A stretch of 64,000 nt of DNA from Lycium barbarum. Taxonomy: Eukaryota; Streptophyta; Magnoliopsida; Solanales; Solanaceae. The stretch lies in assembly GCF_019175385.1 (NCBI RefSeq), contig NC_083344.1, forward strand, positions 10,940,725-11,004,724. The letters are read 5' to 3'. The first letter of the stretch is position 1; each line of letters opens with the position of its first letter. Both the position numbers and the translations under genes were made by a program. The notes beneath the pieces are model-generated. The model was given only the letters and a program-made list of their open reading frames with translations. It was not told the origin of the DNA and did not search any database. Positions 36,336 to 49,732 of the stretch are shown in pieces.

Positions 36336-39017
36336 TGTAACGACCTGTTTGGTCGTTATAGTCTTTTCAGTACTTTTGACCCTTCCTCGAATTTTTTTAG
36401 CCGGCATGTCACCTGAGGGGACCATTGAGACGCTTCTCGAGGTGTTTGGATATGATTTGGGTGACTTTTTAGGCAATTTGGGCTTTAAGCGAAAAAGAGT
36501 TGACTCAAAGTTAACTTTTGGATAAACGAAACCTTTTTCGGGAATCTGTCGATTCCGAGAGGTCCGGATGGTCAGTAGAACTTGTGTGCATATTTTTTTT
36601 GGTTCTCAATGCACTCGGATGCATTTTGGAACTTGGAATGGGAAGTTGGATTTGAGGTATCGGGGGGTTGACTCGGTCAACGAGACCTCCGTTGGGAATT
36701 CTGAGGCCACGAGTGCGTTCGTAGCTTGGTTTTATGTATGTTTGCATATATGGTATGTGAGAAGATGGCCTCGAGCGATAGTCGGGATTTCGGATTAAGA
36801 TTGTGAAACTTGAGAAATTCTAGTGTCTGGTGCCCGCTATGGCGGTACCGCTTTAGCAGTCACCCTGCCATTATAGCGGCTTAAGTGATTTGGGCAGGAC
36901 CACTGTAGCAATCATGGGACCGCAGAAGCGGTGCCGCTGAAGTGTATATTGGTCGGGGAAGCGGGTGACGGGCAGTTAATTTCATTAAATGAGTGTTAAA
37001 AGCCCTAAGTTCCTCATTCATTACTATTCCGAAAACTGAGTTATTGGGAGCATTTCGAAGCATTTCTAGGGGGAAATTCATTATGGTAAGTCTCTTTACT
37101 TTCCTTTCCATTCCATGATTACATTATCACCTTAGGATTCCATTATCATGCTAGTTCACTAAGAGTTTAAAAATTAAAAGAGGGTTCAACGAATTCTTCA
37201 TTCTAGGCTTTGTAATCATGATTTATTGATTGGATTAGCTCCTTTAAGCATGGATTGATGACTAGAATATATGATTGCATGATTTCATCCTGATTAGTGG
37301 CTAAATTTATGGAATTGGAAGTTAGAGTCTAAACCCAAATTTGGGGGTTTTGCCTAGAATCCGAATTTAAGTAATTTGTTGGTTCTTCTAGCTTGTAATT
37401 GATGGGAATTGATCACCTAGAGCATTCATTTCATGTTGAGACCTATAGATCCCTGATTTCACCCTTTCTAGTTGATAAACCCCATGCCATTGGTTGGGGA
37501 TTTGGTTCTTGAATAGAAGTAGGGTTTGATCGATGTTCTTCTTGATTCTAATTGCATATTTCAGATATGATTAGACTTCTATTATCACGAGGCTCAAAGG
37601 AAAGGAATGTGTGATTGTTGGAGACTTTGTTGTTCGGCCTGCCAGGTAGGTTACAGTTTATCCTATGGTGAGACTTCGATTAGCGAAGCATATATTTAGA
37701 CGATATTATCGGAGAATGCATGTAAACCTTCGGTTATGAAGTTGGGTTGGATATTGCCTTAGGTTAGGCCTTGTTGTATGATTTGGGGCTAGCCATTCTT
37801 TTGTGTTGTGACTTATCTTGTTCTATTTGTTGTTGGCTCGTTGCCACGTGGAGATAGTAGATATTGGTGACTAGTGATATATCTTGATGATGATATTGTA
37901 GCACCTTACTTGTTGCTGTTTTGAGAAGAGGAATGTGATACTATTGTGTCTTATTGTGTAGCCTTTTTATTGATATTGTTGGTGTGTCCATGTGTGGTAC
38001 TGCTGATATTGTTTTAATTATTCACATTGAACTCATACATCACACACACTCTCATCCTTCATGATATATTGTTGATACATAGATGATATACATGGAAACA
38101 CTGTTATGAGCTGGGCTTAGTTGGATGAGAGTGACGTGCGGACCGATGTCCGATGTTTATACCGGAATCGAGGTATGAGTGCTAGTAGCGATTGTCGAGG
38201 TCTTTGCAGGAATCGTAAGGATTGGTACGTGGACTTTGCGGGTCCCCCATGGGTTGTGCTGCTGAGATGTGATGTTCGATCATCGGAGTACATGTGTATC
38301 GGTGCATATGCATTGCATCCATATTTCATACATTATGCATTGCATTGTACCTTGGCTTCTTGTGATATTCTTGATGATATAGTTGTGATATAGGGATTCA
38401 GATTGGTTGTACTGAGACTTGGCACAGTTGGGTTTAGATGATATAACATAAATGATGACTTCTACTTGGTTACTGACTCGTGTTGATTTATACCTTGTCG
38501 ATTTACCTGTTTATCTTGCTTTATTGTCTTAGTATGTGTTAGCTAATCTTAGTCGGCCTATGATACCTATCAGTAGATGTTGTTTGTACTGACTTGCACT
38601 TGCTGCATTCTTTTATGGATGCAGAGAATCAGGTGAGATCGACGTCTACCCCTCGTGACTGAGAGTTCGAGGCTGCTGATTCGAGTCTGCTGGGGTAAGC
38701 ATGTGAACGCTTCGTTACCCGAAGACTCTTCTTCTATTATGTCTTACTTTGCTATTCTGAGACATCACTTGAGACTATTGATGTATTATTATTACTTCCA
38801 GTCTTATAGATTTTAGGTAGATGTTCTTGTATGACCAAACGAGATACTAGGGTGGTTTTTGATTTACTTCCGCATTTATATATATTCATATGTCAGACTT
38901 ACGTTACTTTATGTTCTTCCGCTATTTATACTGTGTTTGTGAATGTTGGAATAAGGGTTCGCCTACCGAGGTGGATAGGTAGGTGCGTGCGCAACTCTGT
39001 GAAATTGGGTAGTGACA
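36336..39017 (+). mobile_element. Solo LTR (TGTAACGACC family), 2.68 kb
   Basis: It starts TGTAACGACCTG and ends TTGGGTAGTGACA, with 5-bp flanks CCGTC (36331-36335) and CCATC (39018-39022), one mismatch. No primer site or coding region follows. It contains a cluster of GCGG/CCGC short palindromes (36835-36945) and the hairpin module (38551-38630). It is related to the truncated LTR at 27410-29761 in its second half. Confidence 0.82.
36835..36945. repeat. Cluster of CCGC/GCGG near-palindromes in LTR
   Basis: CCGCTATGGCGG, GCGGTACCGC, ATTATAGCGGC and GCGGTGCCGC lie within 110 bases. The cluster stands about 500 bp into the LTR, comparable to the ACGGACCGT arrays in the TGTTACACC family. Confidence 0.75.
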
Positions 39018-39805
39018 CCATCAACCTAGAATGAGGATTAATCTTGCAGTTCTTAATTTATAAAGATGAGTTTTTAGGCTCTACTTTATTTTCCTATTAA
39101 TTAAGACTGAATATGAACCTTTTTTTACTTATAAAAGTGACTTAAATTAAATATAGAAATACAAACAAAAAAAAATCCATTATATAAGAGAACTTGTAGT
39201 GGTGATCCAATTTTCGAACAGCCTTTAAAGGAGTAAAGTGTAAAATGGAGGAGACTTCCAAAATACAACATTCTCTTCAGCTAGACTGTGCGAATCACTG
39301 GTGCAGTTGAGGACGAATCATCACCTCAAGTTACTTTTATATTTGGATTGGAGGTATATATAGTATTATTTTCCCTTTTTCCTTGTTCTTCTCCTCTGAC
39401 AATGTAATATAAAAAATTTTAAAATGAAACTACACAGTCTCCAGAAAAATAAAAGATGTAATTTAAATTTGCAAAAATATCTTTATTTCTGCAAAGAGCC
39501 CTTTAGACTATAAATAAATAGTAAGTCAACCAAAAAATTGTAATACCACAATAATTAATAGGATACTAAAAGAAACTATAATATTCCCGAGTCAAGAAAA
39601 TAATGGAAGCCTGTAATTAAATACCAACCATTAGTTCTGAACGGTAAAAAAACAAATACCATTAGTTCCAACAATCCATTTCAAACGAAACATAATAGTC
39701 TCCAGAAAAAAGAAAACAAGCAATTTTCACTTGAGAAAACAACATTGTCACTACAAAAAGCCCTTATGAGAATTGTCACTAATATTCTCTAATAGCATTG
39801 GATCA
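39018..39805. other. 3' flank of the response-regulator gene
   Basis: No other gene seen. It is AT-rich and should contain the 3' UTR and poly(A) region of the minus-strand gene. An AATAAA word on that strand occurs near 39483, about 320 bases past the stop, which is only a weak candidate. Confidence 0.5.
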
Positions 39806-42800
39806 TCATGTTGATGATTCGTCAGAACAATTTGCTATTCCTGGAAACTGGACACTTGTTGTCGGTGCCACCTGCATATGTAGGTTAAGGTTAAATTTAT
39901 AGGAAATTATGAGTATGTTCAATATGAGGTTAATACACCTTTGATTGCCGACCATTAGTTCAGTATTGAGCTGTCAAAAAAATATCTTTATGGAAATTAT
40001 TTTTCACCAAAACGATGAAAATGACTTCGTTTACTTTTAGGCGAAAATTAGTTTTTGAAAAACATATATATCAAAAAAATATATGTCAGTTTTTGAAAAA
40101 TATTTTTTGGAAAAGCAACTTCTATCAATCAAACTAATATTCGAATAAATAAAGAGTAGACTTGTGAGATAAGTAAAGTTAGATAGAAGCACTAACCTGA
40201 TCATTAGAGTAAACTTGATCAAACTCACTGTCATGTTCATTAGGTAGGTTAGCACTTGGAGGTTCAAGATTCTGGAAAAGATAACCCACATTATTGAAAT
40301 CGAAATACGCATCATAATTTTCCCTCTCATTTGAATCACTTCCTTCAGTATCACTTGCATGTGATGGCACGATAATATCGCTTGAATTAGACATGTTTGA
40401 TTCAGTAATATATTGCTGGAAATTAGCATTTACTGCTCCCAATTCATTCGTTGTCGCATTTTGAATGCTTGTATCAGACATTATTGCACTGCCTGGACAT
40501 GTTGTTACATGGGCCACATTGAGATCCAAGTTATAGTCATTTTGAGTATGATGATCCTCAATGTTAAATGCCAACCCAGACCTATAACTAGTGTTCCCAA
40601 TAATTGGGTCTTGTAGTCCTTGTGAACCCAACATTCCTAATAATGATCCATGTTGTTGTAGCTCACCACTAGCATTATTTTGGGCCAACAAAAATGGGTT
40701 ATTGAATGGGTGGTCAATATTGAGGTAGTGGGGTTGAATTTGATGTTGTGGGTGATAGAGCTGCTGTTGAATTGAACTCTCTCCTCCAGCAAAAATGTTG
40801 TCGGTATTGATTGTTGGAAATGGAAACTCTGGGCCTCTTTGGGTTTGATCTGGGTTACGCTGATGTTGTTGCATATTTGGAACATTTGTTTGAAGACGAG
40901 GCATTGCCCCGAATCTTCTAAAGCTACGTGTTTTTTGAGAACCACTTGAGGATCCTTGATCTGATGGCTTACAAATAAATTTTCGCTTATTTGGAGCTCT
41001 CCAATTGTTGCTACGACATTTCTGAGAGGTGTTAGACAAAAAGGAAAGGAGAGTTGGACTATGGATATATTTATCATCTGAACTCGTTATTTAGGTGTAT
41101 CTGAAACACCGGAAGTCATTTTTAATAGAAAATACTCTTGGTGTTTTGAAATTTGTGAATGATAAAAAATCTTTTGTAACAATATGAATCAAAGAATGAT
41201 AATAATATTATTTCATTGAAAAGTGACTACATAAAATAGAAATTAGCAACAAATTACTTTTGTCACGAAGCATGCAACAAAAGTCTATCGCTAATTAATC
41301 ATCTTTAATTGGTTTTGAAAAAAAAATTTAGTATTATAGATTGCTATTATTATGTCCAAACATTTATTTGCGGAAGTGGTATAAAATTAAATTTTTATTC
41401 TGATAAATGATTTTTTGATATAAAGTTAAAATTAAGATAATAGAAAAATGACTTCTCTCACAACTATTTGATGAAAAATCTTTTTAAGCTAAACTTATTC
41501 TAATAACCAAATACGAGAAAAAACTTTATAAAAAAATTTATGCAAAATAACTTTCTCCATACCAAACACACAAATTATACATAATTTACCACATAAAAGT
41601 TTGGAAGGAGGTACCTGAAGATGACTTGCAACTTGCATCCTGGTAAGACCAGGCACATTCATCACCTCAAGAATCTCTTTAGGGTAACATCCTACATGTT
41701 CCATAAAAATGTAACTTTAATCTAATAACTATAATATTCCTAGATCAAGCCGAGGTATATGTGCCTTAATTCCAAACAATTTCACGTTAGATATAAGTAT
41801 GAATTCTCACTATTTATATCGCTCTATATAAATGAATTGTAGAGAAGACTAAATAAATGTGAAAGTAAACTTACTTCCTTCACCAAGTTGGTGCATAGCA
41901 TCCATGAATCTGGCATGAAGATCCACAGTCCATTTTGTGCACACCTTTCGCTTGACGGTCTTATTAATAGCACTGCCCTGACTCTCTCCTTCATTAATCT
42001 GTTTTGTGCTTTGTCTACTTCTCTTCATCCTCAGCTTGTATTTCTCATTTGATACGATGTTGTTTTTAGCCTCCTGAATATTATTGTTTGGTTCCTCGGT
42101 ATTAGGAGTATTCTTCTCTCCAGCTTGTTCTTCATCTACAACAATATTATTGTTACCAATATCATCAGCATCACCAACATTTGTATGATCTTCATTTTCT
42201 TCTAATCTTTCCCTAGATTTCCCCCTTTTTATTTTCTCCCTCAATGCAAATTGCCATAAGTATTCCACAATTTCCTCGTCAAGTGGCTTCTTTAGGTACA
42301 GGTAAGCTCCATCTTCCAAAGCCTTCTTTGCTAAGAATTCATTGTGTTCATCACATATAACTGCATAATTATTTTGAGAAGCTAGCATTAGGATTGAATT
42401 ATTTTGTAAACATGTGAACAGTTAACTTCACATATATTTACTGAACTTTATCTGTGATAAATATGATTGTTACAAAATAATTGTTTCTCATATCAGAACA
42501 AGAAGAAAAAGGATTAGCCAATGTTAACTTCTAACACTTACTTAATAAATCTGTCGCTAATCCTATTCAACTACAGATTAAAAATTCATGTAAGTCATAA
42601 AAGATATCCATGTCATATCATAAATATTATGTGATTATTAGTTATTTCACGATGAATTCATTTGTCTACAGACTATTTAACAGTAGATGATCGACGAATT
42701 TGTACTTAATTTTTTAATAGTGTATTAAATAAATAATTAACTTTACCCACTACAACAATAGTTGTCAATGATCAAATCATACTAGAATAAATACTTACCA

Positions 42801-45485
42801 AGTGAAACAATATCCAAGGCTACAGCTTGAGTCAAAAGTTGAAAAGAAAGTAAATCAGGTGAATAGACATTTACTATCATCACATCAATTTTTTCCTTTC
42901 CTTTGGAGAGAATTCTCATGGCTGCGGAAGCTGTATCAATCGCCGTAACTGCATCAATGCACTTAAAAGTCAGTGAAGAATAAAAAATAAAAAAATTATA
43001 CAAAAACTATCATGAGAGTTTGTTATTTAACAAATACAATTTCAATTATAATTTTTCATGTTATATTTCTAGACTTTAGTTTATTCAATTGCATATATTA
43101 ATCAACTTATATTTTGTAATTGATTTGTGCAATCTTAGACAGGTAGATTCGCATAAAAAGGCTATATATATATATATATATATGTTAGAAAAAAAATTGG
43201 ATTATATGGAATATAGAAAGTCGTATTGGAATATATTATTAAATAATCTATTCCAATTTATTCAAACACTGAATAAAGATTACTATCAACACCCAGAGAT
43301 AATAGGATCAAAAGTTTTGAGATATTCTTCTTTCATGAGTATGCAACTAATAAGTTTAGAAGATTTAGCAAAAAAGGAAAGTATTTATATCAATAAATGT
43401 TAATTATTCTCAATTCACTTATCTATTATCCTAGCAGTGATCTATTACGTCTTGGCATCAATAGTATAACTAATTCAATTGATTATGAAGATATTAATAG
43501 AAAGTTCTATGGAATTCGGATGTCATTAGATGTCTCATATATATTATTATATCATTAATAACAACATATTCAGTGTAATCGCACAAGTTGGGTCTGGGAG
43601 GATAGGATGTAAGCAGATCTTACCTCTTACCTTCACTGGGCAGAGAGATTGTTTCAAGAATCTTAAGTGCGACAACAAAAGTACAAAAGGTTATAGATAA
43701 TAAAACCGACAAAAAAAAATCATAAATCTTTGTAGAATACGAACCGCAAATTGACTAAATATACCTTCTAGAAAAATGCATTACTTAAAATAATAGAAGT
43801 TAACTCTCTCCATATTTTGCGATATTTGTTCTTTAACATTTCATGAAATTAAAAATATTTCCTACTGTTAATTAGGTATTTTGTTATTACCACAAAATTA
43901 CTTCTTCTATGCATGTTTACTATATGGTACATATAAAAGTAGCCAGCAAACAATTCAAGTCAAAACGATTACCACACCTTGAACATAAAAGCATACATTA
44001 ATTATACTCGTCTTTCCTAATTCATATAAATGTAATTTAATTTTTGCACTTTTCCCCCTTTTGTTTTTTTTTTCTTTTTGGCATTTTGGACCTTCTGAAT
44101 TTTGCTTATATAAAATCAGCCCCTTGTGGCTATAATTGATTTATTTTTATTTTTATTTTTAAAAAAGTAAACACATAAATAGCCTTCCATAGGCTACAAA
44201 TGTGAACATGTTAAACATATTTTTTTGTGGGTAAGATAATTCAAGAAAATTCCCATTTTATGTTAATTTTCGGGTAAGATAATTATAGTCACATTTACTT
44301 CTGCTTTTCAAAATATTTTGAAAATTGTCTAATGTACTCACAAACTAAAGTGGAGGAAGTGATTGAATGACCATTAAAGTTGAAACAAAATGAAAAATAA
44401 CATTTGGCAAGAAGCCATTAAAGAAGATCAAAATCTATTTCTTTTAGATTAAGAAAAAACTTAATAAATCGAAATATTCTAAAATTCAAGGCACGCGCGC
44501 AGTCACAAAGATGAAATAACATGTGCATATTAACAAAGTTAGGAAAAACTTCTTTAATGATGCAAGTTTTTGGTTGATTACAAGGGGCAAAAAGCTCCAA
44601 ATGAAATTAAGAGGGCAATTTTTAATTAAACAAAAAAAAAATGAAAATTAGGGTCTTCCCTCTTCTTTTTTTTTTTTCGTCTACATCCAATAAAAGATCA
44701 AAAAAAAAAAAGTTATCTCAAGGTCAATAATATTGATAGGAGATTGGTTCTTATCGTGTCCTTCTCTTTATCTTTTTTTCCCTCCCGTTATCCTAATCTT
44801 GTGCTCCACCACCCAAAAATTTGTTTTTTCTACATTGATATATAAGATTTGTAAAAATCAAAGAGTTACACCATTTTTGAGGAATTTGATTATATTTTCT
44901 CCTCCAACTCTATGGCACTCTAGGCCAATTGACAAAGAACAATTTTTCTAATTGATTAAGTAACGAAAATTAACATAAATCCGATAAAATTGAAACGACA
45001 CAGAGATTAACATAAATTTATTGACCATCTTTGCAAAAATCAAATCATATACATCTTTATGGAGGATGTTAATCTAGTGTGTGACAAGCTCATAGGAAGA
45101 ACCAAACATAGAGAATCTAACTTGTATCTTTATAACCACACCAAAAAAAATCATTAATTAACTTGTAAAACATCATAAACAAGTATAAAAATAGTGTTAT
45201 GATAACAAGGATGAGAGATCCAAGATTTACAAGATAAATGAAATCTAAAAAATGACTGATGTTAAAATAAAAACTGAGATAACACACATCATATCAATTA
45301 AATCTCATATCAAAAAAAGGAAATCACACAGAATTTAGTTTTGTAAATATTTTTAGAGATGTTGATTATTTACCCTTATATGCATAAGACTTTAGCAAGT
45401 CAACCATCTGAATAACAAACTCTTTGTCGTGATCAACGAGCAACACGCGAACCTCTTTCATCATATCATGATAAGGAATTTTCAT
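39806..45485 (-). CDS. Type-B-like response regulator with pseudo-receiver and GARP domain, six exons
   Basis: Coding exons on the minus strand: 45485-45374, 42948-42799, 42381-41875, 41691-41615, 41021-40197 and 39871-39806. All introns are GT-AG and the total is 578 codons plus stop. Residues 12 to about 125 form a receiver-like fold (VRVLLVDHD, LKKPL with the conserved Lys119). The phospho-acceptor Asp is Asn64 (IVNVYSPD) and the acidic pocket reads DHD rather than DDD, so phosphorylation as in cytokinin signalling is unlikely. Residues 233-295 are a GARP/Myb-like DNA-binding domain (KWTVDLHARFMDAM, NVPGLTRMQVASHLQKCR). The C-terminal half is Asn/Gln-rich, like activation regions. It should act in the nucleus as a transcription factor. 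The start is the first Met after an in-frame stop. Without the last intron spliced the protein would end with SASI. Confidence 0.88.
43556..43665 (-). mobile_element. RTE/SINE tail fragment in intron 1
   Basis: On the minus strand it reads the retroposon tail seen at 55986 and 63512, with AGGTAAGAGGTAAGATCTGC and a TGTTGTTATT end. It is diverged and truncated, and lies in the long first intron of the response-regulator gene. Confidence 0.65.
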
Positions 45486-45634
45486 GGAATTCTCTATTCC
45501 TTTAACAGTTTGATAGTTCTTCTGTTACCGGGAGAAGATATAAAAAAAAAAAAAAGGAAAAATGTAATAAAAAGGCCGAATTTATCTGTGAAACACTTAA
45601 CTCTTTTGGTAGAGTATCCTCTACCTTTGAAGCC

Positions 45635-45642
45635 TATTTATA
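45635..45642 (-). promoter_or_regulatory. Candidate TATA box of the response-regulator gene
   Basis: TATAAATA on the minus strand, 150 bases upstream of the start codon, which would leave a leader of about 120 nt. No transcript evidence is available. Confidence 0.5.
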
Positions 45643-46528
45643 AAGTATCCTTTACTGGCTAGTATGCGTGTTTAGTGTTGACCATACAAATAATTTTGAC
45701 TTGACCTTTTAATTTATTTTTCATTCTAGAGTCGAGACAAGGGCATGCTTTTGTCCTTTTTTTTTTTTGCTTTTACTTTAGGGATTTGAGTGCGGAGGTT
45801 CATTTTTAGTGTTTAGTTACTTAAATGTATTTTTCAAGGTAACGTTTTTAATTATAAGAAAAATGACCTCTATCACTTATGGATCTGAGCGTATCACTTA
45901 GATATTGTTACCAACTATTACTATCCAAAAGCATCAGAACACCATTATCTCCCTATCATATTCTCCAAATTGTATTATTACTAAACTTTGAAAATGATTT
46001 AAAAAATATTTTTTTCAAAATGAAATATTTTCTATATTCTCTTATATCAAACAAAGCCTCAATGATTTTGTTGTAACGTATACCTTCAGATATATGAGAC
46101 CTCAACATCTGCATTTGTAATTATTCTATTTGTTACCACCATTTATCCACTTACCAATAGGCAGTACTATTAGTAAGTTATTGAACATTTCAAATAATTT
46201 TGCCTAATTTTTTATTAATAAGTTATTGAACATTTCAAATAATTTTGCCTAATTTTTCCCTCCATTCTTCTTTTCTGTTATAAAATTGTATACTTGCGAA
46301 CTCCATATGTCATTATTAAATCATCATATATCTAGTAAATTCCTGCATATATTTACTATGCTAACCAACATCATAAAAGTTAGTTACTGGTGGAACTTCA
46401 AATTTTGAATTTTTTAACCATAAGAACAGGCATGCATGGCAAACTACAATTATTAATTTTTTAATTTGACAAATCGCATATAACTTAATTAAGAAGATTA
46501 ATGTTTATAATTTGAGATGCAGAAACCT
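45643..46528. other. Upstream region of the response-regulator gene
   Basis: AT-rich, no gene seen. It contains a 45-bp tandem duplication (46174-46257; units share AAGTTATTGAACATTTC). Confidence 0.6.
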
Positions 46529-46815
46529 TAATAATGAAATCGAAGCATATAATCGCTATTATAGTATGACTGACAAGAAAATTACAAGTTGTATAAATAG
46601 TAGTTTTCATTAGTAATTATTAAAGTTTTGCTAATAGAAGAATGAAACTCAAAATCTTATTAGTATGTCCCTTTACATGTTGTATACTATGTTTAATTTC
46701 TTAGAAATCCAAATACACTATTAAACAGATCTAATTAGCATATTGTTTTAGTGTTACAATATACCTTTTGAAGTGTAAAGGAATAACGGAGATCAATTTG
46801 GTGAAGATAATGCGA
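46529..46815 (+). repeat. Partner of the repeat at 9999-10305
   Basis: It aligns in the same orientation with 9999-10305, with many small differences. It sits upstream of the response-regulator gene. Confidence 0.8.
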
Positions 46816-46969
46816 AAAATACAAGTAAAAGAGCTAAACCCAAGAAGCCCACAATATTCACTTTATAAATAGACACAAACAAATTATTAATTAATGAGTT
46901 ATTATGTTCTACGCCCTCTCATTAATCTCTATCGAAAAGACCAGAGCTTATTTATTACAATTTTGTTTA

Positions 46970-48194
46970 GGGTCTGTTTGGAAAGCCACCTGGTAATTGG
47001 AATTGGTGTAATTACTACCCTAGTAATTACACAGCCTAGTAATTACACAGTATTGTAATTACAATGACCTGTTTGTTTGTCATAATGTAATTACAGTGTA
47101 ATTACAAGCATATTGTTTGGTTGCACAAGTGTAATTACACAGTTAGTTTAATTTAAAAATAAAACTTATTAACTATAAAAATTTAAAATTAATATTTAAA
47201 AAATATTTGCCTTTATAAATGATATTAAATTAGCTATAAAATAACACATTGTTTCTTGAAAATATGTTAATTAACAATCATATATTTGTAACTAATATTG
47301 TAAAAAATAGTTGATATATAATTTCAAATTAATAATATTTTTATTTTAATTGATTATAAAACTTAAAAGCATACTTTTTTGTGAGAACATCATGGGATTT
47401 GATGTTTGAAAAAAAATATTATAAATATAATGCCACAATATTATTCAAATGTTTAACAAAAATTCTATCAATTATAAGTGAAAAATAAACAACAAGCAAT
47501 ATGAAATAACAAGTCAATAGTACTAAAGCAAATAAATTAAAGTCGAAAATATAACCTAAATTCAAAATCCAAAAGAATTTTTTTAACATAATACTCTTAT
47601 ATCAAATTCTAACATTACATAAGTAAGTTCCAACGTAACATAAGTAAATACTCCTATAATTCAAAAGAAAGGGAAAATATAAGTTTATAACCACATTCAT
47701 AACGAAATTCTGCTTTAATAACGTCACTCATTATATGCCAAGTTTGTTAATGACTCATTCTTTCTAATATTAAGAGATGTAGTTTCAAAAATTAGAATAA
47801 TAATACGGTTATGCTAAATGAATAAAAAAAAAATATGAGCAATTGCATGGAACCACAGGAAGTAAAGGTTGGGAATGAAAAGAAAGGAAATGAAATATAA
47901 ATAATATAAAAATAAAAATATATTTTTTAAAAAATAATTAAAAAGTAAAAATAAAAAATAAAAAATTAATTAATTAATAGAAGCAAAGAAATAAATTAGA
48001 AAAGCAAAGAAATTAAAATAAAATAAAACAGAAATTAAATAATATAAATTAAAAATAAATTAAAAAGAAGAGTGTAATTACACCCAATTCCCACCTAACT
48101 GTGTAATTACCTGGTCAAACAAACAGGCCAAACTGTGTAATTACACCAAATTACATCCAATTCCAATTACCTAGGTGACTTTCCAAACAGGTCC
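46970..48194. mobile_element. Foldback/MITE with 45-bp inverted ends, 1225 bp
   Basis: The left end GGGTCTGTTTGGAAAGCCAC and inverted right end GGACCTGTTTGGAAAGTCAC agree over about 45 bases, including GGTAATTGGAATTGG. GTAATTAC words are repeated near both ends and the interior is AT-rich without an ORF. Tandem-unit neighbours give the empty site (TTTAG/TTGTTGACC), and no target duplication is evident against it. Superfamily is undecided. Confidence 0.72.
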
Positions 48195-48816
48195 TTGTTG
48201 ACCTGTTTACTTTAGATTCTCAATTGTCGCTACTCTTTTATTCCAATAGTAAAACAAAATTAATTAGAACTCATGCAATAAAAATTTAAAAAATAGAAGT
48301 GGACATCCATCAGGGATACATAAACTTTTTGTTTATCTATTTATTCAGGAAGAGCAAAAGTCGAATGAAGCGAATGTAATATTCAATTGCGCTCGCTCTA
48401 TGTGTGTGTAGGCGTGCAAGTAATTGTGCATATATTAGTATTCCTAGTTCTATATGAATTTGAGAGAATAACCGGCCGTGAAGGGAAAAATGATTTTTTT
48501 TTTAAATTTAAAAAAGGAAGATCCTTAGGTGAGAAGCGAATATTGCATTTACTCTAGTGTTTGGTAAAGTTGTAATTAAGTTGTCATTCTTAAATTCTAT
48601 TAATATCTCAAATTAATGTTGGTTTCAGTATATTTAAATATTTTGTAAGAAAATAAAACTAAAATTATTTGTTGTCATAATGTTGGTTCTAATAGGTTAG
48701 AAAAAATTTAAGTCTAACCCTTGGTGTTAATCTCTATGAAAGAGACTCGAATTTATTTATTACAATTTTATTTTAGTTGTTGACCTTTTTAACTTTAGTG
48801 ACTCAGTTGTCACCAC

Positions 48817-49732
48817 TGGGGTGTACATGGACCGGGTTGGTTCAGATTTTTTAAACACCAAACCAAACCAATCGCGGCGGGTTTTTAAATTTATACACCA
48901 AACCAAACCAATAAAATTTGGGTTTTTCAACCTCGGGTTTTTCAGTTTTTTTTTTTTCGGAATAGTCTTGATATAATACATATAATTTTTACTTCAAATA
49001 TTTCTGTCCTAGTAAGGTACAACTATATAATTAAGGTGTTTCTTAAGAAAATAACACAACATGTGAGAAGAGTGATGACATTGTATTAAAATATTCAACA
49101 AAAACTAATAAAATCGGTTAAAATAAATATTGCTAATTAACAAGCCATAAAGAACATGACCATAATCTAAAAATACTAAGTCATGCTAAAATAAGCACGA
49201 CTAATAAGTATTAATTACATGACAAAGAAAAAAACTTAAGTTATGTATTTTCACTCTCTAAACTAATTATGCAAAACTAAAGAATAGATATCCAACATTA
49301 TTGTCATTCCTAGTGGTAAATTGAATTTCTTTTGTTAGCGTTAGTGTTGAGCTAGTTTTGGTTTGAACTTTATTTGAGTTACAAATATCCATAGGATATA
49401 AAATTTATTGACATTCAAAATTCTAAGTTCAAACTTGAATAATATGATAATAGATAAAAAAAAAATTACGAAAAAATAAAATAAATATTTATAAATTCCA
49501 TTACAAATAAATATTTTTATGTATAAAATATTTTAAAAAATGAATACATGTAATATCGGGTTGGTTTGGTTCGGTTTGACTTTTTTTAGCTAAAACCAAA
49601 CCAAACCAATTATGATCGGGTTTTTTTCTCAACACCAAACCAAGTCAAACCAAACCACTAGTCGGGTTTTTTCTCGATTTGACTCGGTTTATCGGTTTGA
49701 TGCGGTTTGTCGGTTTACTTTGCACACCCCTA
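48817..49732. mobile_element. hAT-type non-autonomous element, 916 bp
   Basis: Its ends are TGGGGTGTACA and, inverted, TAGGGGTGTGCA, with 8-bp flanks GTCACCAC (48809-48816) and GTCACTAC (49733-49740). Subterminal blocks repeat ACCAAACCAAACC and GGGTTTTTC words. A second, left-truncated copy is at about 54841-55682. Confidence 0.85.

Noticed and set aside
36245..36525. ORF starting in the TC microsatellite (Leu/Ser repeat)
   Set aside because: The repeat forces an open frame, and the rest is the start of a solo LTR.
43089..43403. ORF of 104 codons in intron 1 of the response regulator, with a fairly protein-like second half
   Set aside because: It opens with a TA-repeat-derived run, is very AT-rich, has no recognised domain, and lies in an intron on the opposite strand. 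I cannot support it as a gene.
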